NCBI RefSeq assembly: GCF_000281045.1
Contig: NW_008246097.1
Span: forward strand, 487,198-551,197
Direction: 5' to 3'
Origin: Saprolegnia diclina VS20
Taxonomy: Eukaryota > Oomycota > Saprolegniomycetes > Saprolegniales > Saprolegniaceae
Length of the DNA: 64,000 bases
Both the position numbers and the translations under genes were made by a program. Shown here one piece after another: positions 10,148-20,500 of the stretch. Under the pieces are notes generated by a model. It worked only from the letters and a program-made list of their open reading frames with translations. It was not told where the DNA came from and did no database searches. Every line of letters starts with the position of its first letter. Positions within the stretch are counted from its first letter, which is position 1.

Positions 10148-11726
10148 CTAATCGAGGCGTGGCGGGACCTGCCCGCCCCAGTGCACTTGGATACCTGGCC
10201 ACTTGGTCGTGAGCACGTCTTCGATCGGGCAGCTCGAGCCGCCCGATGCCGCGCCCGAGTCGGTCAGCGGCACGGTGTAGCCCACAACGTTGCGGCTTGG
10301 CACGATGGCGTCGAAGCGCACGAGGCGCGGCGTCGACGTCCGACTGTCGACGAGACCGTTGTAGTGGTAGAAGACCACCTTGTCCTCGACGTCGGGGGCC
10401 ATCGGGAGGCGCTCGGCCGGCGGTGCACTCTCGACTGGCGCGGAGGCACCGCTGTCAAACTGGGCCTGGAGCTCCCGCGCGAGGTCCGAGTCGGAGCGCT
10501 GGCGCGTCGCGACCTTGCCCGTGATGGCGGTTTGGAGGTCGTTGGTCTCGAGCAAGAGCGAAATGACGCGCCAAAAGTCGTCCCAGAGCACAATGCCGGC
10601 GCCTGGCACCTACGCAGAGGCCTCGGGGATGATCGACGTCGATTCAGCGGAAGGAAACCTCGAGCTTGGCGTAGAGGCGGCCCATTTGGTACTGGTTGCC
10701 GAGAATCCCTTCGTCGACGCCGAGCGACCGGAGGCAGGGCAGGAGCGCGTCGAGGGCGATGAACCCGCTCTCCATCGTATCGTGCTGCTTGAAGGCGCGC
10801 GTGACTTTGGACAAGAGCGCGTCCGAGTCCGACTCTGTCACGAGCGAGAGGTTGGGTGAAAATAGCACTGTAAAGTGGCTCGCGCTCCCGAGCACCCAAA
10901 TGGGCGACGACGGCGTCTTGAAGTAGCTGCCCACGGCGCAGTAGCGCAGCGCCTCGAGCTGCGTGAGGTACCCGACGGTCGGGCGATGATAGACACCCCG
11001 CAGCACGAGACCCGTATCGCCCATGGGCACGCTGTCGTCAAACACGTTGGACGTGCCCTTGCCCGTGAGCATGAGGTTGAGCAGCTCCTGCGTTCCGTGG
11101 CCAAACTCGCCCATCGTCAGACTGCTCTCCATGTCGTCCATGTCGCCACGGAGACGGTCGACGCCACGTGTGAGCACCATGCTGTACACAAAGCTCAAGA
11201 CGCCCTTCCCAGCGACGAAGAAGTCGCGCACGGACACCTCGAGGTCGGCGCGCGCGACAGCAATCGGGCGCACGGGCCCCGACGCGGTCGCCGACACGTG
11301 CGCAGCGTCGATAAGCCAAATCGGGTCGGTCTCGGACTCGGTCGTCGAGAGCAGCATCGCGGCCAAGACCAGCGCCAGCAAGCGCTCGCGGGCGTCGCCC
11401 GTCAACGGCGTGTCCAGTGAGCCCAAGAGATGCACGAGCATTCGAGCCTACGGCCAGAGCCTGAAGCATGGTTCGTCATGTAGGATGGCGATGATACCTG
11501 GACCGGGGCGAAGACGCCGCAAGGACCACCATGGGTTTGCTGGAGGCCCCACGTCGGGCCAGGCCCATCCAGCGGGCAGAAGCGGAAGTCTACATCGCTC
11601 GCTGCAATGGCGGTAGACAGGACGAGGCCAATTACCTTCGCTCTGCCAGCGGAGCTCTTCCTCGCTCTCGTAGACGGCCGACGCGCCCCACATGAGCTGG
11701 CGCAAGCTCTCGACGGTTGCAGCCAT
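10148..11726 (-). CDS. MINDY-3/FAM188A-type deubiquitinase
   Basis: Predicted Lys48-selective ubiquitin protease of the MINDY family, about 475 residues in four exons. The start MAATVESLRQLMWGASAVY at 11726 matches the family's N-terminal helix. The catalytic cysteine motif THGGPCGVFAP sits at the end of exon 2. GVYHRPTVGYLTQLEALRYC, SYFKTPSSPIWVLGSASHF (catalytic His in ASHFTVLF) and an EF-hand-like segment near FKQHDTMESGFIALDALLP follow. The C-terminus holds FYHYNGL and KWPGIQVHWGGQVPP as in MINDY-3. Introns are 45-56 bp. It is convergent with LZTFL1. Confidence 0.9.
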
Positions 11727-12439
11727 CGTCGTCAATGCAAAATGGAGTCGCGTTTGGTTAGTTTCTCGCACGAGATCGCACACGACACGATCGCAAGTAG
11801 TTAATTACCCAACGCTCACTCGCCAATGCGAGTGACTCCCTAAAACCAAGGTTGTCAACGTTTTTCAAGAATATCTTCTTTTTGAATAGTTTAAATTCAT
11901 ATAAAAATAGAATTTTCCCTTTAAACAACACCTTTAAGCAAATTTCTTTTATAAAAGGTGCGCCGCGATTGCAACTAAGGAGATTTGACACGGTTGAAGC
12001 TTGTGGCGGAGCTTGCCACGACGACGCGCAGCTGGTGCGACCGAACAATCGGCTCGATCGAGATTAGACGCCAAGGACTAGGTAACACAAAAGTACACTA
12101 ATAGACATAGACGTATAATGAGCTGTACGAGCTGGAGTCAGGAACGAGGGCGGTCGTCGACGGCCGTGTTGTCGACGAGCAACGCTAAACTCACCCAATG
12201 CCGGCTGCGATGCGAGAAGCCGCGCGCTGCAGCCACATGGACGCCACGGGGCCGAAGATTCTGCGCACGTTGCAGGCGACGCAGCCACGCTCGCAGCTCC
12301 TGGATGCTTGCGAAAGGTTGGGCGGTCCCACTCGCCTCTCTCATCAAGGCTTGGAGCGTGGGATGTGCAATGACTGGTCGCCAGACATACACCAAGATGA
12401 TCCTGTTAAATAGTCTTTTTTCTATAATCAAATACAGAG
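11727..12439. other. Intergenic interval with an AT-rich island
   Basis: No gene can be supported. Bases 11850-11965 are strikingly AT-rich compared with the GC-rich surroundings. A minus-strand open frame at 12138-12488 (116 codons, with a stretch VYVWRPVIAHPTLQALMREA) overlaps the end of the FYVE gene and may be a chance ORF or a small gene. Confidence 0.4.
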
Positions 12440-13606
12440 CTAGACGATCGTCGTCCGTAGCGTCGAAGTGGCTTGTGTTGGCGAGCAAAAGCTCGAGCTA
12501 ATGCGCATGTCAACGTCCGCGAGCGAGACGAGCGACTTGCGGTACGTGACGTTTTCGGCTTCGCGCCGCGCTTGGCCCGCGGCCTTGGCGAACGCTGCGA
12601 CGGCTTCTTTGGCCGCCCGCTGACGCTCTTGCGCCGGCGGCAAGGACGGGCGCGGTGCGAGAAGGAGGATCGGACTGCACGGCTGCTCGTCAACCGCCGA
12701 CAAGGCCGACGCAGTGACGTTCACGACAGCGTGGACGTCGCCGCGCGGGTAGCTCACGGAGAGCGTCGTGCTGCTGGCGCGAATGCGCTGGAGAGAGACG
12801 GGCTTGACGACCTTGGGCGACGCCTTGGCACCGATGCTCGGGAAGAAGACGCGCCAGTCGGCGCTCGGCGGCGGCGCGTCGCCGTCCCAGCGCACGGCGA
12901 TCGACGGGCCGCCGCCGTAGACGCTCCACAGCGTCCGCCACGCGTCTTCGTGCAGGAAGCGGTAGTCGTTGCCATACAAGAGCGTCTGTTTTGGGTACAG
13001 TTGTCCGTTGTAAAAGTAGAGCAGCGCGTGGTTCGAGATCGGACCGGGCGGACTCGTGGTCGCGCCATCGGCGTACGCGAGCCACGCCTCGTACCACCGC
13101 GTGTGGACGACATAGTACGTCGCGCCGGCCTTCGTATTCAGGAGCAGCACGCGCCGCAGCTCGGCGGATGGCGGCTCGTGCGAGCTGCGTGTCGGCAGCG
13201 ACGAGGTCGCGGGTGCGCGCGTCTTGCGCTGGAACGGCGAAGCGATGCGGCGCTTGACGCGCGGGTCGCCCTGCGCCGCGAGGCACGTCAACAGCGAGGC
13301 GCAGTCTGTGCATGTGCGCGACGCTTGGCGCGTCGAGCCAAGGAGAATCGATTTGTGAGGCGAGCACGCGCTGCAGACGAGCTGCCCGCAGAGCCGGCAG
13401 TGGTGGCGGCGCTTCCCAAAGAGGCCAAACGACTCGTAGCAGAGGCAGCAGAGCGCGCTGGCGGCGTTCGGGACCCAGCGCACGTCGAGGACGCGGGCGT
13501 CGTACGCGAGCTCGTACACCTCGTGCATGGATGGGCAGGAGCAAAAGTGAAGCGGATGCAAAGAAGAAGCCGACGCAGAGCCGGACCGGCCACCTGCGAT
13601 GCTCAT
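12440..13606 (-). CDS. FYVE-type zinc finger and DUSP domain protein
   Basis: About 390 residues, read without an intron. A FYVE-like double zinc finger lies at roughly residues 44-105: WVPNAASALCCLCYESFG, the RRHHCRLCG core and CSACSPHKSILLGS, then CTDCASLL. The RRHHCR-type motif normally binds PI3P on endosomes. Residues ~160-235 form a DUSP domain, a module usually found in ubiquitin-specific proteases: WYEAWLAYADG, PGPISNHALL and DYRFLHEDAWRTLWSVYGGG. No protease domain follows; the remainder is basic and serine-rich. The start is uncertain: ATG 13606 gives MSIAGGRSG, an internal ATG (MHEVYELAYD) would also retain both domains, and the open frame continues upstream to 13825. Confidence 0.75.
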   Translation of the reverse strand: MSIAGGRSGSASASSLHPLHFCSCPSMHEVYELAYDARVLDVRWVPNAASALCCLCYESFGLFGKRRHHCRLCGQLVCSACSPHKSILLGSTRQASRTCTDCASLLTCLAAQGDPRVKRRIASPFQRKTRAPATSSLPTRSSHEPPSAELRRVLLLNTKAGATYYVVHTRWYEAWLAYADGATTSPPGPISNHALLYFYNGQLYPKQTLLYGNDYRFLHEDAWRTLWSVYGGGPSIAVRWDGDAPPPSADWRVFFPSIGAKASPKVVKPVSLQRIRASSTTLSVSYPRGDVHAVVNVTASALSAVDEQPCSPILLLAPRPSLPPAQERQRAAKEAVAAFAKAAGQARREAENVTYRKSLVSLADVDMRISSSFCSPTQATSTLRTTIV

Positions 13607-13968
13607 TCGCCGAGCCGCAGCATCTGGCGCCGCCGTTGTGACGTGACACTGTATTTTCCGTTCGGCAAATCCTGACCAGCAGGAGGTGCAGGTCGATTTG
13701 GGTGCCGCAAGGAGACGACGACGGCAACGAGGTGGCGGAGGAAGAAGGGCGGCGCAAGCTACTCGTGCACTGACCAGAGACCAGCACATCGATGTCTCTG
13801 GCACCGTCGCTGGCGTCTCCATCAAGCCGCTTCAACCACGTAACAACAGCGAACACCAGCAGGAGCTGTCTTGCGCGAACGGTCCGCATCCTCCACGCCC
13901 ATGTTTATAGAGGAATAGCATCTGCGAGTTAATGGCATCCTGGAGCTCCTGAGCGCGATGGGGCAGCC
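13607..13968. other. Interval between tandem minus-strand genes
   Basis: This stretch lies between the assigned FYVE/DUSP start and the polymerase stop and should hold the FYVE gene's promoter or 5' exon. A minus-strand ATG at 13889 opens a hydrophobic segment (RQLLLVFAVVTWL), but I could not splice it convincingly to the FYVE exon. Confidence 0.35.
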
Positions 13969-16228
13969 TCAGGCCATGCAATTGCGTTCTTCCGGCCGCT
14001 ACAAGCAGTCGCCGCCAATGAATTCGTTGATGCGACGCGTACCTTGTACGGAAGCTGCAATGCGATGAAGACGTCTTTTTCATCCGGGCAGATGAGACCC
14101 GGCGCTTGCTTGAGCTTCTTGGCGCCTTTAGCGCGCGCCACTTTGGTGAGCCCGCGGTCGGTCAAGCTATAACCCTATCGTGCTGGTCGTACCGGCCGAC
14201 TGGTCGTATCTGGCTCGGACCTTTTGCTTGGCAAACGCGCGCATGCTGCGGTTAAAGTGGTCGCTGCCCGTAAAGTACAACTGTGCAAAGCCAAAGAGGT
14301 GGCGCGGGTACACCTTGAGGTCAATGCGCCGAAAAGGCCGGCTCTAGACACAGCGATCCGATCGAGCCGGTCGTCTGGTTCGTAGTCTGTCACCTCGTCG
14401 ACGCGGCAGACGCCCATGTACGAGTCGCAGCCGCCAATGTGGTGCTCCGTCACGGTCGTGAGGTCGTCTAGCATCGTGTATGCAGACAATCTGACCAAGC
14501 CCGCTGACGTCATCGACGCACCCGTGAGAAACGCGCGCTTGTGCAATTCGCGGAGGAGATCTTGGCATCAAAATTTGGCGCCAAATCAAAATCTCGACAG
14601 AAATTCGACAGAAATTACCTGGCAAGAGCACGCACTCGTCGGCCAGCGGGTCCGTGATGAGGATGTCGACGTCGCCCGACTGCAACTTGCCGCGGCGGTA
14701 GCTCCCGCATGTCACAGAGACGGCAGTCGGGTGAATCATGGCGACCGTCGCCTTGACAATAGCTTGGATATCTTCAACCTCCGCCCTGCGTCCAGATACA
14801 TACTTGCATAGCTCGTAACAAAACTTGCTCTTTGCACCTCGGGATTTTCACCAGGAAATCGGCATAGTGCTCCAGACCGATGCGCTGTTGCGGGTTGAGA
14901 ACCTCGTCTTGGCGCATCCGCAGCGCATCGAGGGACCGAAACCCTTGGCTACAACGTCACAATCAAAGCGAATCGATCGGCGAGAGCATACTAAGTACCT
15001 GTAGAGCGATGTTGCGGTCGATGGCCCGACGCCCCATATGTTGGCAAAGGTGCGGAGGACTTGGAGCCGGGCGTCGGCCTTCTTGGCCTCGAGCTTGCGC
15101 AGCGTGCCTGTCTCGAGGATCTCGCGGATCTTGGCGATGCCCGTCGCGTTCAACCCGTACTGGGGTCGCAGCGCCGCCGTCGACGTGACCTTGGCCGGCA
15201 GCTGCTTGAGGATCGACACCATGCGCTGCAAGTACAAGCGCGATAGTTCAACTTGAAAATAGCCAGAAACATACCTTGTAGCTGTTCTCGCGCCACTCGT
15301 CCTTCTCGACGGCAAGGTACTCGATGAGCTCGTCCAGCACGGACGTCAAGTGTGCATTGTGGTTGATCGATTGCACTAGAGTCGGGGTCGAAGGCTGACC
15401 CAAATGACGCCAGGAGTTACCAGACGTTGTCGCGCACACAAAGCTCGTGGCCTTGATCTGGCGTGGATCAGCTGCTTCTTCTGCGTGGACCACGACCATG
15501 CTCGGGTTGATCTCGTAAAAGACACGCTTGCGGTACGCCATGTCTTCGTCGAGCGCCCGCAATGGCGACCCAGAAGCGATGGCGGACTGTGCTGTAGGTA
15601 GTGGCGCAGGGCTCTCTTGCGTGTTGCTGGGGGAGCTCTCGTAAAAGGCTCGCTGGGGCGGCGCATCCTCGGTGGGCGCAGTCGTCGGCGCAACGTCGGT
15701 CCAAGCAAACATCCCATCGGGCGGCAAAGTGCGATGCTGGATGACGTATACGAGCCAGTCAGGCGAAACGACGCGCAGACTTGGAGAAAGCTCTGGCACG
15801 TGGCAGTAGCTGCAGAGCCGCTCGCGTGACAGGCTGAGGCTCGCCACGACGATCGTATTCTCGCTGTCGTCGCATGTCGTGACGAGCTGTCCGCCGGCCT
15901 TGGCCACCTGCGTCGTCCAAATGTCGAGGCGCCGCCGACTCATGTCGGACCCCAATGCTACGATGAGCAGTCGCAGGCCTTGGAGCGGTCCTGCGAGTGG
16001 CACCGACTGCCGCCGGTGGGCCTTGTCGACGAGCGCTTTGGTCACTGCCATGGGCGGAAACGACTGTCGTCGATCCGAGGCGTCGCCAGCAGACGAAGCG
16101 AGGACTGGCGGCGCATCCGTCTCTGGCGCCGGCCGCTTGGTTGGGACGTAGATCTCGTTGAGCTTGTCGAAGAAGCGCGCCTTGCGCTTCGCGCTGAGCA
16201 TGGTTTTGACGGTTGGGATTTGGCTCAA
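13969..16228 (-). CDS. Family X DNA polymerase with BRCT (Pol lambda/Pol IV type)
   Basis: Predicted nuclear gap-filling polymerase for base-excision repair and end joining. The spliced product of about eight exons has a BRCT domain near residues 80-170 ([20 protein letters not shown] ... [13 protein letters not shown]). A Ser/Pro-rich linker follows, then the 8-kDa lyase region ([20 protein letters not shown]). A helix-hairpin-helix reads [16 protein letters not shown]. The palm motif [20 protein letters not shown] holds two catalytic Asp, and the third is in [14 protein letters not shown], followed by [14 protein letters not shown]. The end is [15 protein letters not shown], close to the family C-terminus. 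Frames close cleanly across introns at about 14000-14045, 14185, 14345-14400, 14490, 14580, 14780 and others. An alternative in-frame start ([11 protein letters not shown]) lies at 16201. Two CCAATCAC boxes lie just upstream. Confidence 0.9.
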
Positions 16229-16776
16229 AATGAATTTTACCCAATCACATGCCTGTTAAGCTGCATTATGGGCCAATCACAATGCACAAAGTTTCGATCT
16301 GCGCAGCAATGTGCCAACACGAAGCGAGACTGGGCTCCAATGCGCCGTGATGCGACTCCAGACCTCGCACGAAAAGACTTGCAGCCTTAGCACAGTTAGC
16401 TGCGCGAGGAGTGGCAGATCTTACAGAGCCGCCAAGCAACGGCGACATCGACGACTTCTGCAGTACGCATATTCGAAGCGACGAGGCGCGACCAGGGAAC
16501 GGCCGCCAGGCACGACTGGGCGGGTGTCAACCGAGGTTTATGAAGCATCTCCTTTCAAGGTCAACTGCTGGTCCATCGTCATTGGAGTCGTTCACAGCTA
16601 GCTACACGGATCATCCGTCATTGCCTCATTCGAACCCGACGACCAAACGGCTGACCGCACGCTCGCCTGTGGTGCTCGCCTCTTCTTATTTGCGGCTACA
16701 TGGCCGATGGCTTCGAGCGGCCTAGCTGCATCACGCGTACGAGTCGCGCTGCTCTTGTGGTCAAGTATTAGGATGC
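16229..16776 (+). other. Upstream interval, possible 5' exons of a gap-broken gene
   Basis: The first 60 bp hold two CCAATCAC boxes (16241-16248 and 16273-16280) that probably belong to the polymerase promoter. From ATG 16411 a plus-strand frame MADLTEPPSNGDIDDFCSTH runs about 100 codons with Ser/Pro-rich sequence, and could be the 5' part of the gene whose 3' end emerges after the gap. The exon structure is unresolved. Confidence 0.3.
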
Positions 16777-17116
16777 NNNNNNNNNNNNNNNNNNNNNNNN
16801 NNNNNNNNNNNNNNNNNNNNNNNNNNNNNNNNNNNNNNNNNNNNNNNNNNNNNNNNNNNNNNNNNNNNNNNNNNNNNNNNNNNNNNNNNNNNNNNNNNNN
16901 NNNNNNNNNNNNNNNNNNNNNNNNNNNNNNNNNNNNNNNNNNNNNNNNNNNNNNNNNNNNNNNNNNNNNNNNNNNNNNNNNNNNNNNNNNNNNNNNNNNN
17001 NNNNNNNNNNNNNNNNNNNNNNNNNNNNNNNNNNNNNNNNNNNNNNNNNNNNNNNNNNNNNNNNNNNNNNNNNNNNNNNNNNNNNNNNNNNNNNNNNNNN
17101 NNNNNNNNNNNNNNNN
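16777..17116. other. Assembly gap (340 N)
   Basis: A run of 340 undetermined bases. Open frames reported across it are artefacts of the N run. Confidence 1.
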
Positions 17117-17571
17117 CTAGCGTGCACTGTCCGCACGGCGGCTACCGCGAATACAGCCTCACCGTGATCAACTACAATGTCCGAGATGAGAACGATGGCA
17201 TCGCGCTGACGAGGTGCTGCCACGTAGGTCAACAAGGAGCTCGAGATTGCCGTGTACAAGACTGGTGGCGAGAGCTGCACGATCGCCTCCGACGACGCTG
17301 GACCTTCTGTGCACTTTGACACGTCCCGCCTCCTCGTGCGACCGCTACGTTTGTGCTCGTATCTCACGCAACTAGGTGGACCACGACGCCGCCAAGGCCA
17401 TTGAAGCGCTCTTTCCGAGCATCGCGACCGCCGCGTCATCGCCCGAGGTAGCTACACCATGCCGTAGGTGGCGCCTGCGACCGACTGTAGGAGCTCTCAG
17501 CTTGCGTTGTCTGCTATGGCCCCATGCGACTGCCGCCCGTGGATCTGGAGACGATGGAACGGCAGCCATGA
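17117..17571 (+). CDS. 3' end of an unrecognised gene (5' part lost in gap)
   Basis: Short exons after the gap splice in frame on the plus strand: GGYREYSLTVINYN, then VNKELEIAVYKTGGESC..., then VDHDAAKAIEALFPSIATAA, then ELSACVVCYGPMRLPPVDLE, with a stop at 17569-17571. Introns of 40-50 bp (for example GTGCGACC...AACTAG and GTAGCT...CTGTAG) keep the frame. No family is recognised. The stop is only 23 bp from the stop of the convergent 8-kb gene. Confidence 0.55.
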
Positions 17572-17594
17572 TGAGTAACTATATACAGGTGTCT

Positions 17595-20500
17595 CTATGT
17601 CGAGTTGTTGGTCGGCGTGTGGTCGGTGGGGGAGCCGTCGATGACCACGTCGCCCTGGCAGAGGTCGCACTCGACATTCCGCGGCAGCTAATCGCGTAGA
17701 AGGATGATGATGAGCCTGGGCCATCGATAGACTACGTACCACAAAGTCCTCTTCGTACGAGGTCGACGACATGAGCGTGTACTTGACCGAAATCACCAAA
17801 TGCAGCGACCCGCTGGCCACATCCTGGAGCGGCGCCCAGACGTCCAGCGGGTGGTCTTCGGCCAGATCCAGCAAGCTCACCTGCGCATCCCATACATGGC
17901 ACTCGTTCCATCGTCCATCAAAGTACCTTGGTCTGGCCCATGAACGGGTGGCTGCGGACCTTGCACTTGTTGTACACCGAGCAGTAGAGATCCGTGGGCG
18001 GCCCCGAGTACGCCTGCTGCTGCAACGCTTCGAGCGACGAGGACGCGAGCGGCATGTCTGGTGCGTGGGCTTCGTGCACGGGCAGCGCAAAGCGGTACAC
18101 AAACACGTCGTCCGGCGAGTTCCACGTCGGCTCGAGCGTCGAGACCGCGTGTCGGCTGCGGTACGTGCTGATGGCCCACCCGTTGGGCGTCGGGCGCGGC
18201 GACTCGTGGCGGGGGTACGACAGCTGGAAGAAGACGTACGGGTCCGCCTAGTACAGAGATGACAATGTGTCCATAATTCCGTGCTGTGTACCGAGTAGCC
18301 CAAGAGGTCGCTAGGAATGAGATGCGAGCCCGCGACGAGCTTGACCTACGCCACCGAATCAGCATTGTTGGCGCCAAAACATGAGAGACCGTGAGGACGG
18401 CCACGAGGCGGTGGGGGAGCCCCAGATGCCGGAAGAGCTTGTTGCGCTGCACTTGCTTGAAGACGTCCGTGAGCCAGCGCGCGTGCGTCACCGTCTCCTT
18501 CCAGCGACTGCTCGTCTTGATGTAGCCGCCGTCCGCATCAAAGTGCTGGACGGCCGTGACAAACCAGCCCTCGCCGCAGAGCGCCTTCCACACCTCGCGC
18601 ATGTGGCTGTCGGGGAACATGAGCCCCGCGGCTTCTTCGCAGATCTGGTCCGACATGGGTAGGAACGTGTCCCAGCCCAGATCCACGCGCGACGGCTGCG
18701 CTTGCGGCGTCTTCTTGGGCGGCGACGCAGGGTCCATCCCGAGCATGTAGCGCGCGAGGTTGGCCGGCGCATCGACCTCCCATGGGTTGACAAAGAAGAA
18801 GGCTTCGTCCGGAATCGCTTCCGGCGAAATGCTCGTCTTCTCGACGACCGGCGGCGGCACGTTGAGCGACATGGTGTGGTGGACGTTGGGCGCGACGTGC
18901 ACCTCGAGGGACGGCGCAGCGAGGCGCGACCGCCGCCGCACGAGCCAGCGCAGCTTGTGGTTGAGGCACCAGCGCCCGAGAAGCGCCTGCGCCTCCTCGA
19001 CGGTCGCGCAGAGGTGGTGCGCCGACAGCCACGCAAACGCGTCCTTGAGCGTAAAGCACGGCACGTACACGCGCGGCTCGAGCCGGAAGCGGCGCATGGT
19101 CATCGTGACCCCGAGCTTTGGGTGGTTCATGTACAGCATGATCATTTCGTCGCTCATATGTGCGAGATCGAGCGTCGGGAGCTCGGGCGCCGGCACGTCC
19201 ACGGGGCGCACGAGCTGGTCCAAGCCGAAATGACCGCAAAAGCAGCTCGTGTCTTTGACAATGTCGTGAAACTCGGTCAAGACGTGCGCCTCCATCGAGA
19301 GGTACCAGCGCTTGAGCCCCGTGAGCGGCGCGTCGACCCAGTGCTTCCAGAGCTTCTTGGGCGCGTACAGCGCATTGTACATCATGACATGCTGCGTCGT
19401 CTCGTCGAGCGGGTACTCGACTTCGAACGCGTCGGCGAGCACCTTCTTCCCGTTGCAAAAGAGCGTTCGAATGAGCTGCACCATGAGGATCGTCGTGTAC
19501 AGCCGGCGCACTTGGAGGAGGTGCGATCCGGGCTGGACGGCCGCAAATTGCTCCAGGAACGAGTAGCCAAAGTTGGAGATGTTGCACGCGCCCGACCGAT
19601 CGAGGAACGTCACCGCGCTCATGTTGACCTGCTTGAGGATCGCGAGGTTGGCGGCAAACGTCTGTTCGTCTAACACACAACCACAATAGTGTCACTCGTC
19701 ACAGCACAAGTCACGATATGACGTACACTGGGACGTGACGTCGAGGAGCAGCTGCGGCTGGTTCGTACACCACACGAGGAGCAAGCTGCCGAGGCGGATC
19801 GCGAGTCCGAGCACCGCACGCAGCGGTCGCGGGAGCGCAAGCGTGCCTTCTTCAAAGAGGTGCTGGAGGTAGCACAGCTGGATCGTGAGGTGCTCCCAGT
19901 CGCGAAACACCTCGGCCGTGATCTGGCACGTTGTAAAGCTCGCAGACGAGTGCAGCATGTTGAGGCTCACAAAGTTGACCCACTCGTGCATGACGGCGTC
20001 GCGCGAGAGCTCGGACAAGAGGAAGCAGCACTCGACCATGTGCATCTGCGCATGCGGCTGGAGCACGCCGAGCGTCGCCTCGAGAATGTACTGGCGGTCG
20101 ACGCGGAACTGGGCGCAGAGCGGCGCGCAGAGGTCGTTGAGGTAGCTCACGTGGTCGATGCGGACGCGCGTCGAGAGCGGGTGGATGTGCCGCTTGACTG
20201 AGAGCCGAAAGTGCGAAATCATCTCGCGCGCGACGCGGAGGCCGATCATTTTGCCCACAAACGCCGACGACGACCAGCGCCGGCACTCAATGTCGGCGAT
20301 CTCGTGCTTGGGCCAGAGACTCGGCACATCGTCCGTCGACGACGGTGACGTGGCCGCGCCGTGCAGCAAATCCTGCCAGTCTTCTTCCGTCAAGCTCGTG
20401 CGGTCCGTCTCGAGCGTCAGATGCTGGGCGAGGGAAAAGCTGCTACGGCGGCGCGTCACGTTTGCACTCCGGGGTGACCCAAAGAGCGCGTTCGATGACG

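Noticed and set aside
12473..13675. Plus-strand ORF of 400 codons
   Set aside because: Exactly antisense to the FYVE/DUSP exon and almost entirely Arg/Ala/Val; a shadow frame.
16707..17439. ORFs spanning the N run
   Set aside because: Open only because undetermined bases contain no stop codons.
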